The notes: generated by a model not told the origin, from the sequence alone. A stretch of 64,000 bases of DNA from Maliibacterium massiliense (GCF_900604345.1 NZ_LR026983.1:1550001-1614000), one strand, 5' to 3'; positions 26,470 through 36,258 are shown, counted from the stretch's first letter. Translations and numbers: made by a program.

Positions 26470-27330
26470 ATGTTTTGTCAGTACTGCGGCAGGGCGATTG
26501 ATGACGATGCGGTGACCTGCCCCCAGTGCGGTCACCTGACGGGCGTCACGCCCGCGGCCCCGCCCCAGGCGCCGGTACCGCCCATTCCGCCGCAGCCGCC
26601 GGTCGCGCCGGAGGCGCCGCAGGGTATCCCCGCGCCGCAGCCGCCTGAGGCCTACGCTGCACCGCCCATTCCGGCGCAGCCGCCGGTCGCGCCGGAGGCG
26701 CCGCAGGATATCCCCGCGCCGCAGCCGCCCGAGGCCCACGCTGCGCCGCCCATTCCGGCGCAGCCGCCAGTCGCGCCGGAGGCGCCGCAGGATATCCCCG
26801 CGCCGCAGCCGCCCGAGGCCCACGCTGCGCCGCCCATTCCGCCGCAGCCGCCGGTCGCGCCGGCAGCGCCCCAGCCCCAGCCAAACGCCTATGCACCGCA
26901 GCCGCCGGTTGCGCCGCAGGCCGGCGCGCCAGTGCCCCCGCCGCCCCAGGCGAACGTCTATCCGCCCCAGCAGGGCGCGCCAGTGGTCAAGACGGGGCTG
27001 GTGTTTGCCATTATCGTAACCAGCTTTTCGCTGGTATGCTGCAGCTGGATCGGCCTGATTTCGGGCATCATCGCCATCGTGTTTGCCGCCATGGCCAAAA
27101 GCAAGGCTGATAAGGCCCTCTATGCCGAGGCGGAGAAAAACGCCAAGGTGGCGCGCATCCTCAACTGGGTGACGCTGGGCCTGCTGGTTGTGGTCATCGT
27201 TGTGTGGATCATCCTCTTTGCGTTCTACGGGTCGTTTATGGCCTACCTGTGGGAGGATCTGCGCTATGAGCTTGACCTCAACACGGTACGCCAGGGCCTG
27301 CGCGACCTGTCGATGATGATCATGCGCTGA
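26470..27330 (+). CDS. Zinc-ribbon membrane protein with a proline-rich repeat linker
   Basis: 286 residues. An N-terminal zinc ribbon (C3, C6, C17, C20), a long Pro/Ala linker (28-175) built of 28-residue repeats, and a C-terminal DUF4190-like part with two membrane helices (near 178-208 and 230-255) joined by a basic, alanine-rich loop. The topology suggests that the ribbon and linker lie on the same side of the membrane as the N-terminus. Its own promoter and terminator frame it. A related but broken gene and a zinc-ribbon dispanin gene follow, so this is one of a local family. The role is unknown. Confidence 0.88.
   Translation: MFCQYCGRAIDDDAVTCPQCGHLTGVTPAAPPQAPVPPIPPQPPVAPEAPQGIPAPQPPEAYAAPPIPAQPPVAPEAPQDIPAPQPPEAHAAPPIPAQPPVAPEAPQDIPAPQPPEAHAAPPIPPQPPVAPAAPQPQPNAYAPQPPVAPQAGAPVPPPPQANVYPPQQGAPVVKTGLVFAIIVTSFSLVCCSWIGLISGIIAIVFAAMAKSKADKALYAEAEKNAKVARILNWVTLGLLVVVIVVWIILFAFYGSFMAYLWEDLRYELDLNTVRQGLRDLSMMIMR
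26578..26862 (+). repeat. In-frame 84-bp tandem repeats (28 residues)
   Basis: Three full copies (26578-26661, 26662-26745, 26746-26829) and a partial fourth (from 26830). The peptide unit begins PPIPAQPPVAPEAPQ and goes on DIPAPQPPEAHAA. Copies 2 and 3 are almost identical at base level, which points to recent duplication. Confidence 0.93.
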
Positions 27331-27347
27331 CGGGCACATGTATGCAT

Positions 27348-27377
27348 GGGAACCGCATAAGGGCGGTTCCCTTTTTT
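27348..27377 (+). terminator. Intrinsic terminator after the zinc-ribbon gene
   Basis: GGGAACCG and CGGTTCCC form an 8-bp stem with an 8-base loop, followed by six T residues. Confidence 0.88.
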
Positions 27378-27396
27378 ACAAGGAGGGTTCCGTCAG

Positions 27397-27844
27397 ATGC
27401 GTACCTGCCTTACGTGCGGTGCCGCCGTGCCTGATGATGCAAAGTTTTGCCCAACTGCGGGGGGCGGCATGGGGGAAAAGCTGTGCCCCGCATGCGGCAC
27501 GCACTGCCAGCAAGGCGCGCGCTTTTGCCCGCACTGCGGCGCTGCGCTGGGTGCGGGCGCAGTGCGGGTAACGCTGCCGCAGGTACCGGCGCGCAGCAGC
27601 CCGTGGATGCAGAGGAGGCAGGGCCGGATGTGGGCTTTGCCATTGTGGTGACGGTGGTCAGCCTGCTTTGCTGCAACTGGATTGCGCTGGTATTGGGTGT
27701 GTTGGGCATCATCTTTGCGGCGATGGCTGTTTCGGCGCTACGTGATGGCGCAGTGGCTACGTCATCACAACGCGCGTGCTCCCCCGGGCGGGCCTGGTGC
27801 TGCTGACGGCGCTGATCGCCTGCGCGAGCGTGTGCCTCTCCTGA
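27397..27844 (+). pseudogene. Zinc-ribbon membrane protein gene broken by several frameshifts
   Basis: The ATG at 27397 has AAGGAGGG upstream. Frame 1 gives two zinc ribbons: CLTCGAAVPDDAKFCPTAG, in which the second CxxC is damaged, and an intact CPACG...FCPHCG. A homologue of the first membrane helix of the previous gene (GFAIVVTVVSLLCCNWIALV) is then in frame 3 (about 27630-27735), and a second helix (AGLVLLTALIACASVCLS) in frame 2, ending at TGA 27842-27844. The damaged ribbon is repaired to FCPNCGGGMGE by adding one C to CCC and removing one G from GGGGGG near 27450-27465. So at least four small indels separate it from an intact gene. A pseudogene or a poorly sequenced gene. Confidence 0.8.
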
Positions 27845-27893
27845 TGGGTAAATGTAAAATCGTTCCATACGACGAGAAAAGAGGTTCGTAGCA

Positions 27894-28274
27894 ATGCGTG
27901 TATGCGCTTACTGTAACGGTGAGATGCCGCAAGATGCGTCCTGCTGTCCGTCCTGCGGGCGGGTTCAGCCGACGCGGGAGACGTACAACGATTACCTGCC
28001 ATGGAGCATTGTGGCGGTCATTTTGTGCGCGTATCTGCCCACATCCATTGTGGCGCTGGTATTCTCCATCCTGGCCCGCCAGAGCTATGCTCAGGGCAAC
28101 GAGACGGACGCCCGGGCCAAGGCCAGGACGGCCAAATTATTCCTGTGGATCACGCTGGGCATCGGCGCCGCCATGCTGGTGCTGGGTGTTTTATGGACGA
28201 TGTTTGTGATGGTGATGGTGGGCGGCGGCCTGGGCGCCGCGCTGCGGCATCTGGGGTGCCTGCTGCTGTGGTGA
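27894..28274 (+). CDS. Zinc-ribbon protein with CD225/dispanin-like membrane domain
   Basis: 126 residues. An N-terminal zinc ribbon (CAYCNGEMPQDASCCPSCG) and a dispanin-type region: DYLPWSIVAVILCAYLPTSI (first membrane segment), ARQSYAQGNETDARAKARTA (basic, polar loop) and a second helix LFLWITLGIGAAMLVLGVLW. The arrangement of a Pro-bearing first helix, a loop with G-x3-A-x3-A and a second helix is that of the CD225 family. The stop codon overlaps the ATG of the DUF2752 gene (TGATG), so both are translated together. The function of bacterial dispanins is not known. Confidence 0.82.
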   Translation: MRVCAYCNGEMPQDASCCPSCGRVQPTRETYNDYLPWSIVAVILCAYLPTSIVALVFSILARQSYAQGNETDARAKARTAKLFLWITLGIGAAMLVLGVLWTMFVMVMVGGGLGAALRHLGCLLLW

Positions 28275-28738
28275 TGAACGACAGGCCCTGCGCGGCAAAG
28301 AGGCGCGCGTGGCCGCGCTGGCTCGTCCGCGCGCTGCTTGTGCTGGGTGCGCTGGCCGCGGGGCTGATGCTCTGGTGGCTCTACAGCCTGGACGTGCATA
28401 CGCGGCGCAGCTTTATCCTGCCCTGCATGAACCGGCTGATGCTGGGTGTGTACTGCCCGGGGTGCGGCATGTCGCGCGCGCTGAACGCGCTATTGCACGG
28501 TGCCTTTTACCAGGCGCTGCGCTACAACCCGTTCGTCTACGTGATGGTGCCGCTGGGCGCGTATCTGGGGGCGGACGTCTTTCTGCGCCTGTGGATGGGA
28601 AGGCGGGTGCTGCCGCGCTTGCCCGTCAGCTGGAAGGGGTGGGCGGCGCTGGGGGTGCTGCTGGTGCTCTTTGGCGTGGCGCGCAACCTGCCGTGGTCCC
28701 CGTTTACCAGCTGGGTGCCTACGTACGTGCTGGGCTGA
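28274..28738 (+). CDS. DUF2752 membrane protein
   Basis: 154 residues with three to four helices. The family core CPGCGMSRALNALLHG (near residues 58-73) followed by ALRYNPFVYV is present. The ATG at 28274 overlaps the stop of the dispanin gene by one base. DUF2752 genes often stand beside zinc-ribbon and TM2/DUF4190-like genes in Clostridia (general knowledge), and the function is not known. Confidence 0.9.
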   Translation: MNDRPCAAKRRAWPRWLVRALLVLGALAAGLMLWWLYSLDVHTRRSFILPCMNRLMLGVYCPGCGMSRALNALLHGAFYQALRYNPFVYVMVPLGAYLGADVFLRLWMGRRVLPRLPVSWKGWAALGVLLVLFGVARNLPWSPFTSWVPTYVLG

Positions 28739-28820
28739 CGCGCCAGATACGGCCTGCTTAAGGACGAAAGCTTTGGGCGGGCCTTTTCTTTGGAAAAAAG
28801 AGAAGGGGGAGAGGATTGCG

Positions 28821-29315
28821 ATGGCTGTGCATATCGTGCTGGTGGAACCGGAGATTCCGCAAAACACGGGCAATATTGTGCGTACCTGCGCCGCCACGGG
28901 CAGCGTGCTGCATTTGGTGGGCAAGCTGGGCTTTCGTTTGGAGGACCGTTACCTGAAGCGGGCGGGGCTGGATTATTGGCCTATGCTCGAAATGCATGTA
29001 CATCCCGACGTGGAGGCGCTCATGCGGGCGTACCCCGGTATGCCCGCATTCTACCTGACTACCAAGGCGCCGCAGAGCTACGTGCAGGTGGACTATCCCA
29101 GGGACGTTCTGCTGTTTTTCGGCAAGGAGAGCGCGGGCCTGCCCGAAACGCTGCTGCACGCGCACTGGGACGCGTGTTTGCGCATCCCCATGGCAGGGGA
29201 CACCCGCTCGCTCAATTTGTCCAATTCGGTGGCCATCGTGCTTTACGAGGCGCTGCGCCAGCACGGCTTTGATCAGTTGCGCACGGCGGGCCCGGGCCTG
29301 CGCACAGTGTTTTAG
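28821..29315 (+). CDS. trmL: tRNA (cytidine/uridine-34-2'-O)-methyltransferase TrmL
   Basis: 164-residue SPOUT enzyme that methylates the wobble ribose of certain leucine tRNAs. It starts HIVLVEPEIPQNTGNIVRTC, has FGKESAGLP (motif 2) and IPMAGDTRSLNLSNSVAIVL (motif 3), all typical. The frame is open upstream to 28671, but AGGGGGAGAGG stands before the ATG at 28821 and the family starts here. The size is right for TrmL and too small for TrmH or RlmB. Confidence 0.95.
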   Translation: MAVHIVLVEPEIPQNTGNIVRTCAATGSVLHLVGKLGFRLEDRYLKRAGLDYWPMLEMHVHPDVEALMRAYPGMPAFYLTTKAPQSYVQVDYPRDVLLFFGKESAGLPETLLHAHWDACLRIPMAGDTRSLNLSNSVAIVLYEALRQHGFDQLRTAGPGLRTVF

Positions 29316-29319
29316 TGGA

Positions 29320-29349
29320 TTGACAAGCCGCGGCAATGCCCGGTAGAAT
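29320..29349 (+). promoter_or_regulatory. Probable promoter of the Na/Pi cotransporter gene
   Basis: Consensus TTGACA (29320-29325), 18 bases, TAGAAT (29344-29349). Confidence 0.75.
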
Positions 29350-29409
29350 ATATTTGTCGAAGTAGGTAGAAGAACATCTAAAGAAAAATAGGAATGGGGA
29401 AAATATGCC

Positions 29410-31026
29410 ATGTCCTACACAAATCTGTTGAACCTGGCGGCCGGTCTGGGATTCTTCCTATACGGCATGGATATGATGAGCAACAGCCTCAAGGAGGTTG
29501 CGGGCTCCCGCCTGCGCAAAATCCTCGGTGCGCTGACCACCAACCGTTTTTTGGGTCTGCTGGTGGGTATGCTCTTTACCGCGATCATCCAGAGCTCCTC
29601 GGCCACAACCGTCATGGTGGTGGGCTTTGTCAACGCCGGCGTCATGAACCTGATGCAGGCGGTGGGCGTCATTATGGGCGCCAACATCGGCACCACCATC
29701 ACGGGCCAGCTGATCGCGCTGAAGCTTGACACCATCGCGCCCATCTTGCTGCTGCTGGGCGTGGGCATGGTGATGTTTACCAAGCGCAAGGGCGTGCAGG
29801 GCGTGGGCCGCACGCTGGCGGGCTTCGGCATGCTGTTTGTGGGCCTGGGCATGATGAGCGGGGCTATGAAGGGACTGCAGGACGTCCCCCAGTTTGTCAA
29901 CATCCTTGCCACGTTCGATAATCCCTTCCTGGGCGTCCTGGCCGGCGCGGTGTTTACCGCGATCATCCAGTCGTCCTCGGCTTCCGTCGGTATTTTGCAG
30001 GTGATGGTGGCCCAGGGGTTGGTCAAATTTGAGAGCGCTGTGTTCATCATCATGGGCATGAGCATCGGCACGTGCGTCACCGCTATGCTCGCCTGCATCG
30101 GCACCAACAAGACCGCCAAGCAGGCCGCGGCGATTCACCTGATCTTCAACATTTTGGGTTCCACCCTGATGTTCATCCTGCTGCAGGTGCTGCCCGTGGT
30201 GGACTGGATCAAGGCGCTCGCGCCCAACGATGGTTTGGTGCAGGTGGCAAACGCCAACACCATCTTTAAGGTGGCTGAGGTGATCATCTTCTTCCCGTTC
30301 GCCAAGCTGATCGTCAAGCTGGCCCAGCGCGTGGTGCCGGGCAAGGAGATGGACGTGGACGAAAAGCGGCTGATGTTCGTCGACGAGCGCATGCTGCGCA
30401 CGCCCACCGTGGCGGTAGAGCAGACCACCAAGGAAGTCAAGCGCATGGGCGATATGGCCATGGGCGCGGTCAAAAAGGCGATGGAGGCCTTCTTCAAGCA
30501 GGATACTGCGCTCTGCAGCGAGGTGGAGCAGCAGGAGGACGTGCTCAACTTCCTCAACCACGAGGTCACGCGCTATCTGGTGCGCGTCAACCAGACCGAG
30601 GGCCTGCTCAACGCGGACGCCAAGCTGATGGGCACCTACTACCATGTGGTCAATGATATGGAGCGCATCGGCGACCATGCGGAAAACCTGGTGGAGGCGG
30701 CGCAGATCCGCATCGAGGAAAAGGCCGCGTTCTCCGAGTCCGCGCTGGAGGAGCTGCAGGAGATGAGCGAGCGGGTGTTCCATTTGCTGGACTTTTCGCT
30801 GCACATCCTGCAGACGCGCGATACCGAGCTGACGCTGCAGGTGGCCGCCATGGAGCAGGCCATCGACACCATGGAGAAGGATTTGCGCAACCGTCACATC
30901 GAACGGCTGAACCTCAACCTGTGCCAGCCGCGCTCGGGCGTGCTGTTCATTGAGATGATCTCCAACCTGGAGCGCGTGGCGGACCACGCCACCAACATCG
31001 CGTATTCTGTGCTCGACGCGCAGTAA
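29410..31026 (+). CDS. Na/Pi cotransporter family protein with PhoU-like domain
   Basis: 538 residues. The membrane half (1-310) has two inverted repeats, each with the QSSSA motif (AIIQSSSATTVMVVG and AIIQSSSASVGILQV) that binds phosphate and sodium in this family. The cytoplasmic half (about 340-538) is a PhoU-type helical domain with MERIGDHAENLVEAA and LERVADHATNIAY. It probably imports or balances phosphate with sodium, with the PhoU part as regulator. The direction of transport for such bacterial fusions is not firmly known. Own promoter and terminator. Confidence 0.94.
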   Translation: MSYTNLLNLAAGLGFFLYGMDMMSNSLKEVAGSRLRKILGALTTNRFLGLLVGMLFTAIIQSSSATTVMVVGFVNAGVMNLMQAVGVIMGANIGTTITGQLIALKLDTIAPILLLLGVGMVMFTKRKGVQGVGRTLAGFGMLFVGLGMMSGAMKGLQDVPQFVNILATFDNPFLGVLAGAVFTAIIQSSSASVGILQVMVAQGLVKFESAVFIIMGMSIGTCVTAMLACIGTNKTAKQAAAIHLIFNILGSTLMFILLQVLPVVDWIKALAPNDGLVQVANANTIFKVAEVIIFFPFAKLIVKLAQRVVPGKEMDVDEKRLMFVDERMLRTPTVAVEQTTKEVKRMGDMAMGAVKKAMEAFFKQDTALCSEVEQQEDVLNFLNHEVTRYLVRVNQTEGLLNADAKLMGTYYHVVNDMERIGDHAENLVEAAQIRIEEKAAFSESALEELQEMSERVFHLLDFSLHILQTRDTELTLQVAAMEQAIDTMEKDLRNRHIERLNLNLCQPRSGVLFIEMISNLERVADHATNIAYSVLDAQ

Positions 31027-31040
31027 GCGTTGCGGATATT

Positions 31041-31079
31041 AAGCGGCGCGCGGATACACCTGTCCGCGCGCCGCTTTTT
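31041..31079 (+). terminator. Intrinsic terminator after the Na/Pi cotransporter gene
   Basis: AAGCGGCGCGCGGA and TCCGCGCGCCGCTT form a 14-bp perfect stem, followed by TTTTTG. Confidence 0.95.
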
Positions 31080-31185
31080 GTATCATGGGGCGCGAAAGAT
31101 CGTGCGCAGCGCGTCAGGGGCATTCTAAATGTGCGTGTGCGCGGTTCATAGAGGCGCGGCGGAAAAAAAGGGGAATGTCGGGTAT

Positions 31186-31401
31186 CTGCGATCAAACCGG
31201 ACGAAGTCCCAACGAGATACGCGAAAGAACGCACTGCCGCCGGGGATCGTGATCAGAATGCCACAAAATATGTTAAGACACTGCGACCAAACCGGACGAA
31301 GTCCGAACGAGAGAAGCAAAAGAGCGCGCTGTCGCCGGGGATCGTGATAAAAAAAGCAGGGGAAACCTGCCAAGCTCCTGCGATCAAACCGGACGAAGTC
31401 C
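31186..31401 (+). repeat. Three copies of an intergenic element ahead of cggR
   Basis: The 24 bases starting CTGCGATCAAACCGGACG occur at 31186-31209, 31281-31304 (one base different) and 31378-31401, spaced 95 and 97 bases. In the first two copies about 68 bases are conserved, up to GCCGGGGATCGTGAT. Each copy holds the hairpin GGAC-GAA-GTCC. After copy 2 a hairpin GCAGG-GGAAA-CCTGC follows, and after copy 3 GTCCC-GTA-GGGAC (31402-31414). No ribosome sites or reading frames fit, so it looks non-coding. Confidence 0.9.
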
Positions 31402-31422
31402 GTCCCGTAGGGACAGTTGATC

Positions 31423-31451
31423 TTGCGTGCAACCGGAGGATGACGTATACT
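31423..31451 (+). promoter_or_regulatory. Probable promoter of the cggR-pgk-tpiA-gpmI operon
   Basis: TTGCGT (31423-31428), 17 bases, TATACT (31446-31451). The inverted repeat GTCCC-GTA-GGGAC ends 8 bases upstream of the -35. It shares GGGAC with CggR operators known from Bacillus, but the match is partial. Confidence 0.6.
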
Positions 31452-31499
31452 AATACTGTATGCACATATCCTTTGCGCAGGAAGGCGGAAGATCGCGGC

Positions 31500-32567
31500 A
31501 TGTTGGCAGACGCACAACGGGAAAAGATGAATATGCTCGAGGCTCTGCGGCGCATCACGCCGGAGTGGTTTGACACGCTGACGCGCCGCTATAACGTGCT
31601 GCACGCCATTTCGGTGCTGCAGCCGGTGGGCAGGCGCGCGCTGACGGGCCATCTGCGCTGGTCAGAGCGCAAGGTGCGCAGCGAAATCGACGCCCTCAAG
31701 GACAACGGCCTTGTGTGCGTGCGTACCCAGGGCATGACCCTGAGCGAGGAGGGCGCGGAGGCGCTCTCAGGCATCGGGGACATCATGCGCCTGATCAACG
31801 AGCTGGGCCCGCTGGAGGAGCAGGTCACCGCAGTGCTGGGCGTGCTGCGCGTGCGCGTGGTGGCGGGCGACTGCGAGCGGGACGCATCGGTGCTGCGCGA
31901 GATGGCGCGCGCGGCCTCGCAGGAGCTGCGCGGCGTGCTGCACTCGAGCGACATCATCGCGGTGACCGGGGGAAGCACCATGGCTGCGGTGGCCTACGAG
32001 ATGGAGGAGACCACCCGCTGGAAGGATTTGACATTCATCCCGGCGCGCGGCGGCATGGGGCGCTTTGTGGAGCGCCAGGCCAACACCATCGCGGCGGTGA
32101 TGGCGCGCAAGCTGGGGGGTAACTACCGCTTGCTGCACGTACCCGACAGGCTGCGGGGTGAGGCGCGGCGCGCCGCGCTGGAGGATCCAGAGACGCGCGA
32201 GGTGCTTTGCGAGCTGCGCAAGGCGGACATCTTCATGTACGGCATCGGTCGGGGCGACGAGATGGCGCGCAGGCGCAACCTGCCCGAGGAAGTGGTGGCG
32301 CTGCTGCGCGACGCGGGTGCGGTGGCCGAGGCCTACGGCTACTACTTCAACGCGCAGGGAAAGAGCGTGTACACCGTCAGTAACGTGGGCCTGACGCTGG
32401 AGCATCTGGATGGCATCGCCAACCATATCGGCGTGGCGGGCGGCGCGCAAAAGGCGGAGGCCATTATGGCGGTGGCGCGGCACAACGCGATGATGACGCT
32501 TGTCATCGATGAGGCGGCGGCGCGACGCATTGTCAGTTTGCAGACAGGGGAGGCGGCCGAGGCGTGA
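31500..32567 (+). CDS. cggR: Sugar-binding transcriptional regulator, CggR type
   Basis: 355 residues. The N-terminus is a winged helix (about 20-75, LTGHLRWSERKVRSEIDAL) and the rest a SorC-family sugar-phosphate-binding domain (VTGGSTMAAVA, FIPARGGMGR, FMYGIGRGDEMA, NVGLTLEHLDGI). In Bacilli CggR binds fructose-1,6-bisphosphate and controls the glycolytic operon. The same order here, regulator then pgk, tpiA and gpmI, supports the name. The frame is open from 31344, but that start would lie upstream of the promoter; the ATG at 31500 has GGAAG 8 bases before it. Unusually, gapA is not between it and pgk. Confidence 0.9.
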   Translation: MLADAQREKMNMLEALRRITPEWFDTLTRRYNVLHAISVLQPVGRRALTGHLRWSERKVRSEIDALKDNGLVCVRTQGMTLSEEGAEALSGIGDIMRLINELGPLEEQVTAVLGVLRVRVVAGDCERDASVLREMARAASQELRGVLHSSDIIAVTGGSTMAAVAYEMEETTRWKDLTFIPARGGMGRFVERQANTIAAVMARKLGGNYRLLHVPDRLRGEARRAALEDPETREVLCELRKADIFMYGIGRGDEMARRRNLPEEVVALLRDAGAVAEAYGYYFNAQGKSVYTVSNVGLTLEHLDGIANHIGVAGGAQKAEAIMAVARHNAMMTLVIDEAAARRIVSLQTGEAAEA

Positions 32568-32653
32568 CGCTTTGGCCTGCGCATACCCTTGCTATATAAG
32601 CGCAAAGTTTCAAAAACACCACACTATGTCAACGAAAAGGAGCGTATAGGCGT

Positions 32654-33838
32654 ATGAACAAAAAGACCATTGAAGACATCCAGGTTGCCGGCAAACGCGT
32701 GCTGGTGCGCGTGGATTTCAACGTGCCGATGGACAAAGAGGGCAACATCACTGACCAGACCCGCATCGTGGCGGCGCTGCCTACCATCAAATACCTGGTG
32801 GCGCAGAATGCCAAGGTGATCCTGTGCTCGCATCTGGGCCGCCCCAAGGGTGAATTCAACCCCCAGTACTCGCTCAAACCCGTTGCCAAGGCGCTCTCGG
32901 CGCAGCTGGGCCAGGAGGTCGTCATGGCCGAGGATGTGGTGGGCGACAGCGCTAAGGCCTGCGTGGCAGCCATGAAGGACGGCGATGTGGTGCTGCTGGA
33001 GAACGTGCGCTTCCATAAAGAGGAGACCAAAAACGACGAGGGCTTCAGCAAGCAGCTGGCTTCGCTTGCGGAAATCTACGTCAACGACGCGTTTGGCAGC
33101 GCGCACCGCGCACACGCCTCCACCGCGGGCGTTGCCAAATTCCTGCCCGCCGTGGCCGGTTATCTGATCGGCAAAGAGCTGGCTGTGATGGGCAAGGCGC
33201 TGGACAATCCGGATCGTCCTTTTGTGGCCATTTTGGGCGGCGCCAAGGTTTCCGATAAAATCGGCGTGATCAACAACCTGCTGGAGAAGGTGGACGCGCT
33301 CTTAATCGGCGGCGGCATGAGCTACACCTTTATGAAGGCCATGGGCGGCGAAGTGGGCAACTCGCTGCTGGAGGAGGACAAGGTGGCGCTGGCCAAGGAG
33401 CTGATGGCCAAGGCCCAGGCCAAGGGCGTGCGCCTGCTGCTGCCCGTGGACAACGTCTGCGGCAAGGAGTTCTCCAACGATACCGAGCGCATGGTTGTGG
33501 AGAGCGGCAAGATCCCCGAGGGCTGGGAGGGCCTGGACATCGGCCCCAAAACGTGCGAGCTGTTCGCCGCAGAGATCAAGAACGCCAAAACGGTGGTGTG
33601 GAACGGGCCCATGGGCGTCTTTGAGTTCCCCAACTTTGCGGTGGGCACAAACGCGGTGGCACAGGCCATGGCCGGTTGCGGCGGCACCACCATCATCGGC
33701 GGCGGCGATTCGGCGGCGGCCGTCAAAAAGATGGGCTTTGGCGAGAAGATGACCCACATCTCCACCGGCGGCGGCGCCTCGCTGGAGTTCCTGGAAGGTC
33801 TGGAGCTGCCCGGCGTGGCCGCGCTCAACGATAAATAA
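32654..33838 (+). CDS. pgk: Phosphoglycerate kinase
   Basis: Transfers phosphate from 1,3-bisphosphoglycerate to ADP. 394 residues, as usual. RVDFNVPMD (about residue 18), [37 protein letters not shown] and the C-terminal [14 protein letters not shown] and [13 protein letters not shown] nucleotide motifs are all present. AAGGAG lies 10 bases before the ATG. 86 bases separate it from cggR without a terminator, consistent with an operon. Confidence 0.98.
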   Translation: MNKKTIEDIQVAGKRVLVRVDFNVPMDKEGNITDQTRIVAALPTIKYLVAQNAKVILCSHLGRPKGEFNPQYSLKPVAKALSAQLGQEVVMAEDVVGDSAKACVAAMKDGDVVLLENVRFHKEETKNDEGFSKQLASLAEIYVNDAFGSAHRAHASTAGVAKFLPAVAGYLIGKELAVMGKALDNPDRPFVAILGGAKVSDKIGVINNLLEKVDALLIGGGMSYTFMKAMGGEVGNSLLEEDKVALAKELMAKAQAKGVRLLLPVDNVCGKEFSNDTERMVVESGKIPEGWEGLDIGPKTCELFAAEIKNAKTVVWNGPMGVFEFPNFAVGTNAVAQAMAGCGGTTIIGGGDSAAAVKKMGFGEKMTHISTGGGASLEFLEGLELPGVAALNDK

Positions 33839-33954
33839 CATCGCTACAGACGGGACGTCCCGGCGGCGCGGCGAAGGCGCACGCCGGGCCTTGTCCTGTT
33901 TATAAAAATATTTTTGTAAGGATATCCTATTTGATACAAACGGAGGAATGTAAC
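33839..33954 (+). other. pgk-tpiA gap with a strong hairpin lacking a T tract
   Basis: CCCGGCG and CGCCGGG (about 33859-33889) enclose a further GCGC/GCGC stem. The next bases are CCTTGTCC, so this is not a normal terminator. It may stabilise or process the operon mRNA, or lower expression of tpiA and gpmI. The rest is AT-rich with no clear promoter. Confidence 0.5.
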
Positions 33955-34701
<747 letters not shown>

Positions 34702-34713
34702 GGAGGCAGTTTC

Positions 34714-36258
34714 ATGAGCAACCCCATCACAGCGCTGATTATCATGGATGGTTTCGGCATCAACCCCAACCAGGAAAACAACGCCATCGCCATGGCGGGC
34801 ACGCCGCATCTGGACGCGCTCATGCAGGCCTATCCCAACACCACCATTGCCGCAAGCGGCATGGACGTGGGCCTGCCGGAGGGCCAGATGGGCAATTCGG
34901 AGGTGGGCCATCTCAATATCGGCGCGGGGCGCATTGTGTACCAGGATTTCACGCGCATCACCAAGGCGATCAAGGACGGCGACTTCTTCAAAGAGGGCGC
35001 GTTTCTGCGCGTGATCAACCAGGTCAAGACGCAGGGCAAAAAGCTGCATTTGATGGGCCTTGTATCCGATGGCGGCGTGCACAGCCACAACAGCCATCTC
35101 TACGCGCTCATCGAGCTTGCCAAGCAGCAGGGCCTTGACAATGTCTACGTGCACTGCTTTATGGACGGACGCGACGTGCCGCCTGAAAGCGGCAAGGGCT
35201 ACATCCAGCAGCTGGAAAACGTGATGCGCGACAAGGGCTTTGGCAGCATTGCCACGGTGATGGGCCGCTACTACGCGATGGACCGCGACAACCGCTGGGA
35301 GCGCGTACAGCGCGCCTATGACGCCATCGCCTTTGGCGAGGGCAAGCTGTGCGACGATCCGGTTGAAGCGATGCAGGCCTCCTATGACGCGGGCGTCACC
35401 GACGAGTTCGTCGAGCCCGTGGTCATTGCCAAAGAAGGCGCGCCTGTGGCGATGGTGGAGGAGGGCGATGGTATCATCTTCTTCAACTTCCGCCCCGACC
35501 GCGCGCGCGAGCTGACGCGCACCTTTATCCAGAAGGATTTTGAGGGCTTTGCCCGCAAAAAGGGATACTTTCCGGTGCATTTCGTCTCCTTTACGCAGTA
35601 TGATGCCACCTTCAGCAACCTGGAGGTGGCCTATCCGCCGCACAACCTGACCAATACGCTGGGCCAGGTGCTCAGCGCACGCAAATTGACGCAGCTGCGC
35701 ATCGCCGAGACGGAGAAATACGCGCACGTCACCTTCTTCTTCAACGGGGGTGTGGAAAAGCCCAACGAAGGGGAGGACCGCGCGCTGATCCCCTCGCCCA
35801 AGGTCGCCACGTATGATCTGCAGCCGCAGATGAGCGCGCCCGAGGTCACCGAGGAAGCGGTCAAGCGCATCGCCTCGGGCAAGTATGACGCGATGATTCT
35901 CAACTTTGCCAACTGCGATATGGTGGGCCACACGGGTGTGATCGAGGCGGCGGTGGCCGCCGTGCGCACGGTGGACGACTGCGTGGGCAAGGTGGTGGAG
36001 GCGGTGCTGGCCCAGGGCGGCCAGGCGATCGTCACGGCGGACCACGGCAACGCCGACCAGATGGTGGACCCGGTGACAGGCGCGGTCTTTACGGCGCACA
36101 CCACTTTTCCGGTGCCGTTCATCCTGGTGAGCGAGGCGCACAAGCACGACAAACTGCGCACCGACGCACGCCTGGCGGATATCGCCCCGACGATGCTGCA
36201 GCTGATGAGCATCACCAAGCCCGACGAGATGACGGGCACGTCCATCATCGAGAAATAG
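34714..36258 (+). CDS. gpmI: 2,3-Bisphosphoglycerate-independent phosphoglycerate mutase
   Basis: Converts 3- to 2-phosphoglycerate with two manganese ions. 514 residues. The N-terminal metal motif [11 protein letters not shown], the catalytic serine in [25 protein letters not shown], and the C-terminal NCDMVGHTG and [10 protein letters not shown] all match. AGGAGG lies 8 bases before the ATG. It is the last gene of the operon; eno does not follow, a terminator does. Confidence 0.98.
   Translation: MSNPITALIIMDGFGINPNQENNAIAMAGTPHLDALMQAYPNTTIAASGMDVGLPEGQMGNSEVGHLNIGAGRIVYQDFTRITKAIKDGDFFKEGAFLRVINQVKTQGKKLHLMGLVSDGGVHSHNSHLYALIELAKQQGLDNVYVHCFMDGRDVPPESGKGYIQQLENVMRDKGFGSIATVMGRYYAMDRDNRWERVQRAYDAIAFGEGKLCDDPVEAMQASYDAGVTDEFVEPVVIAKEGAPVAMVEEGDGIIFFNFRPDRARELTRTFIQKDFEGFARKKGYFPVHFVSFTQYDATFSNLEVAYPPHNLTNTLGQVLSARKLTQLRIAETEKYAHVTFFFNGGVEKPNEGEDRALIPSPKVATYDLQPQMSAPEVTEEAVKRIASGKYDAMILNFANCDMVGHTGVIEAAVAAVRTVDDCVGKVVEAVLAQGGQAIVTADHGNADQMVDPVTGAVFTAHTTFPVPFILVSEAHKHDKLRTDARLADIAPTMLQLMSITKPDEMTGTSIIEK

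Noticed and set aside
31186..31401. CRISPR-like repeat with spacers
   Set aside because: Only three copies, the parts between them are themselves similar, and no cas genes are present.
31146..31652. Minus-strand frame over the intergenic repeat with recurring DFVRFDRR-like peptides
   Set aside because: The peptide repeats come from the DNA repeat; spacing of 95 and 97 bases would not keep a frame and no ribosome site is present.
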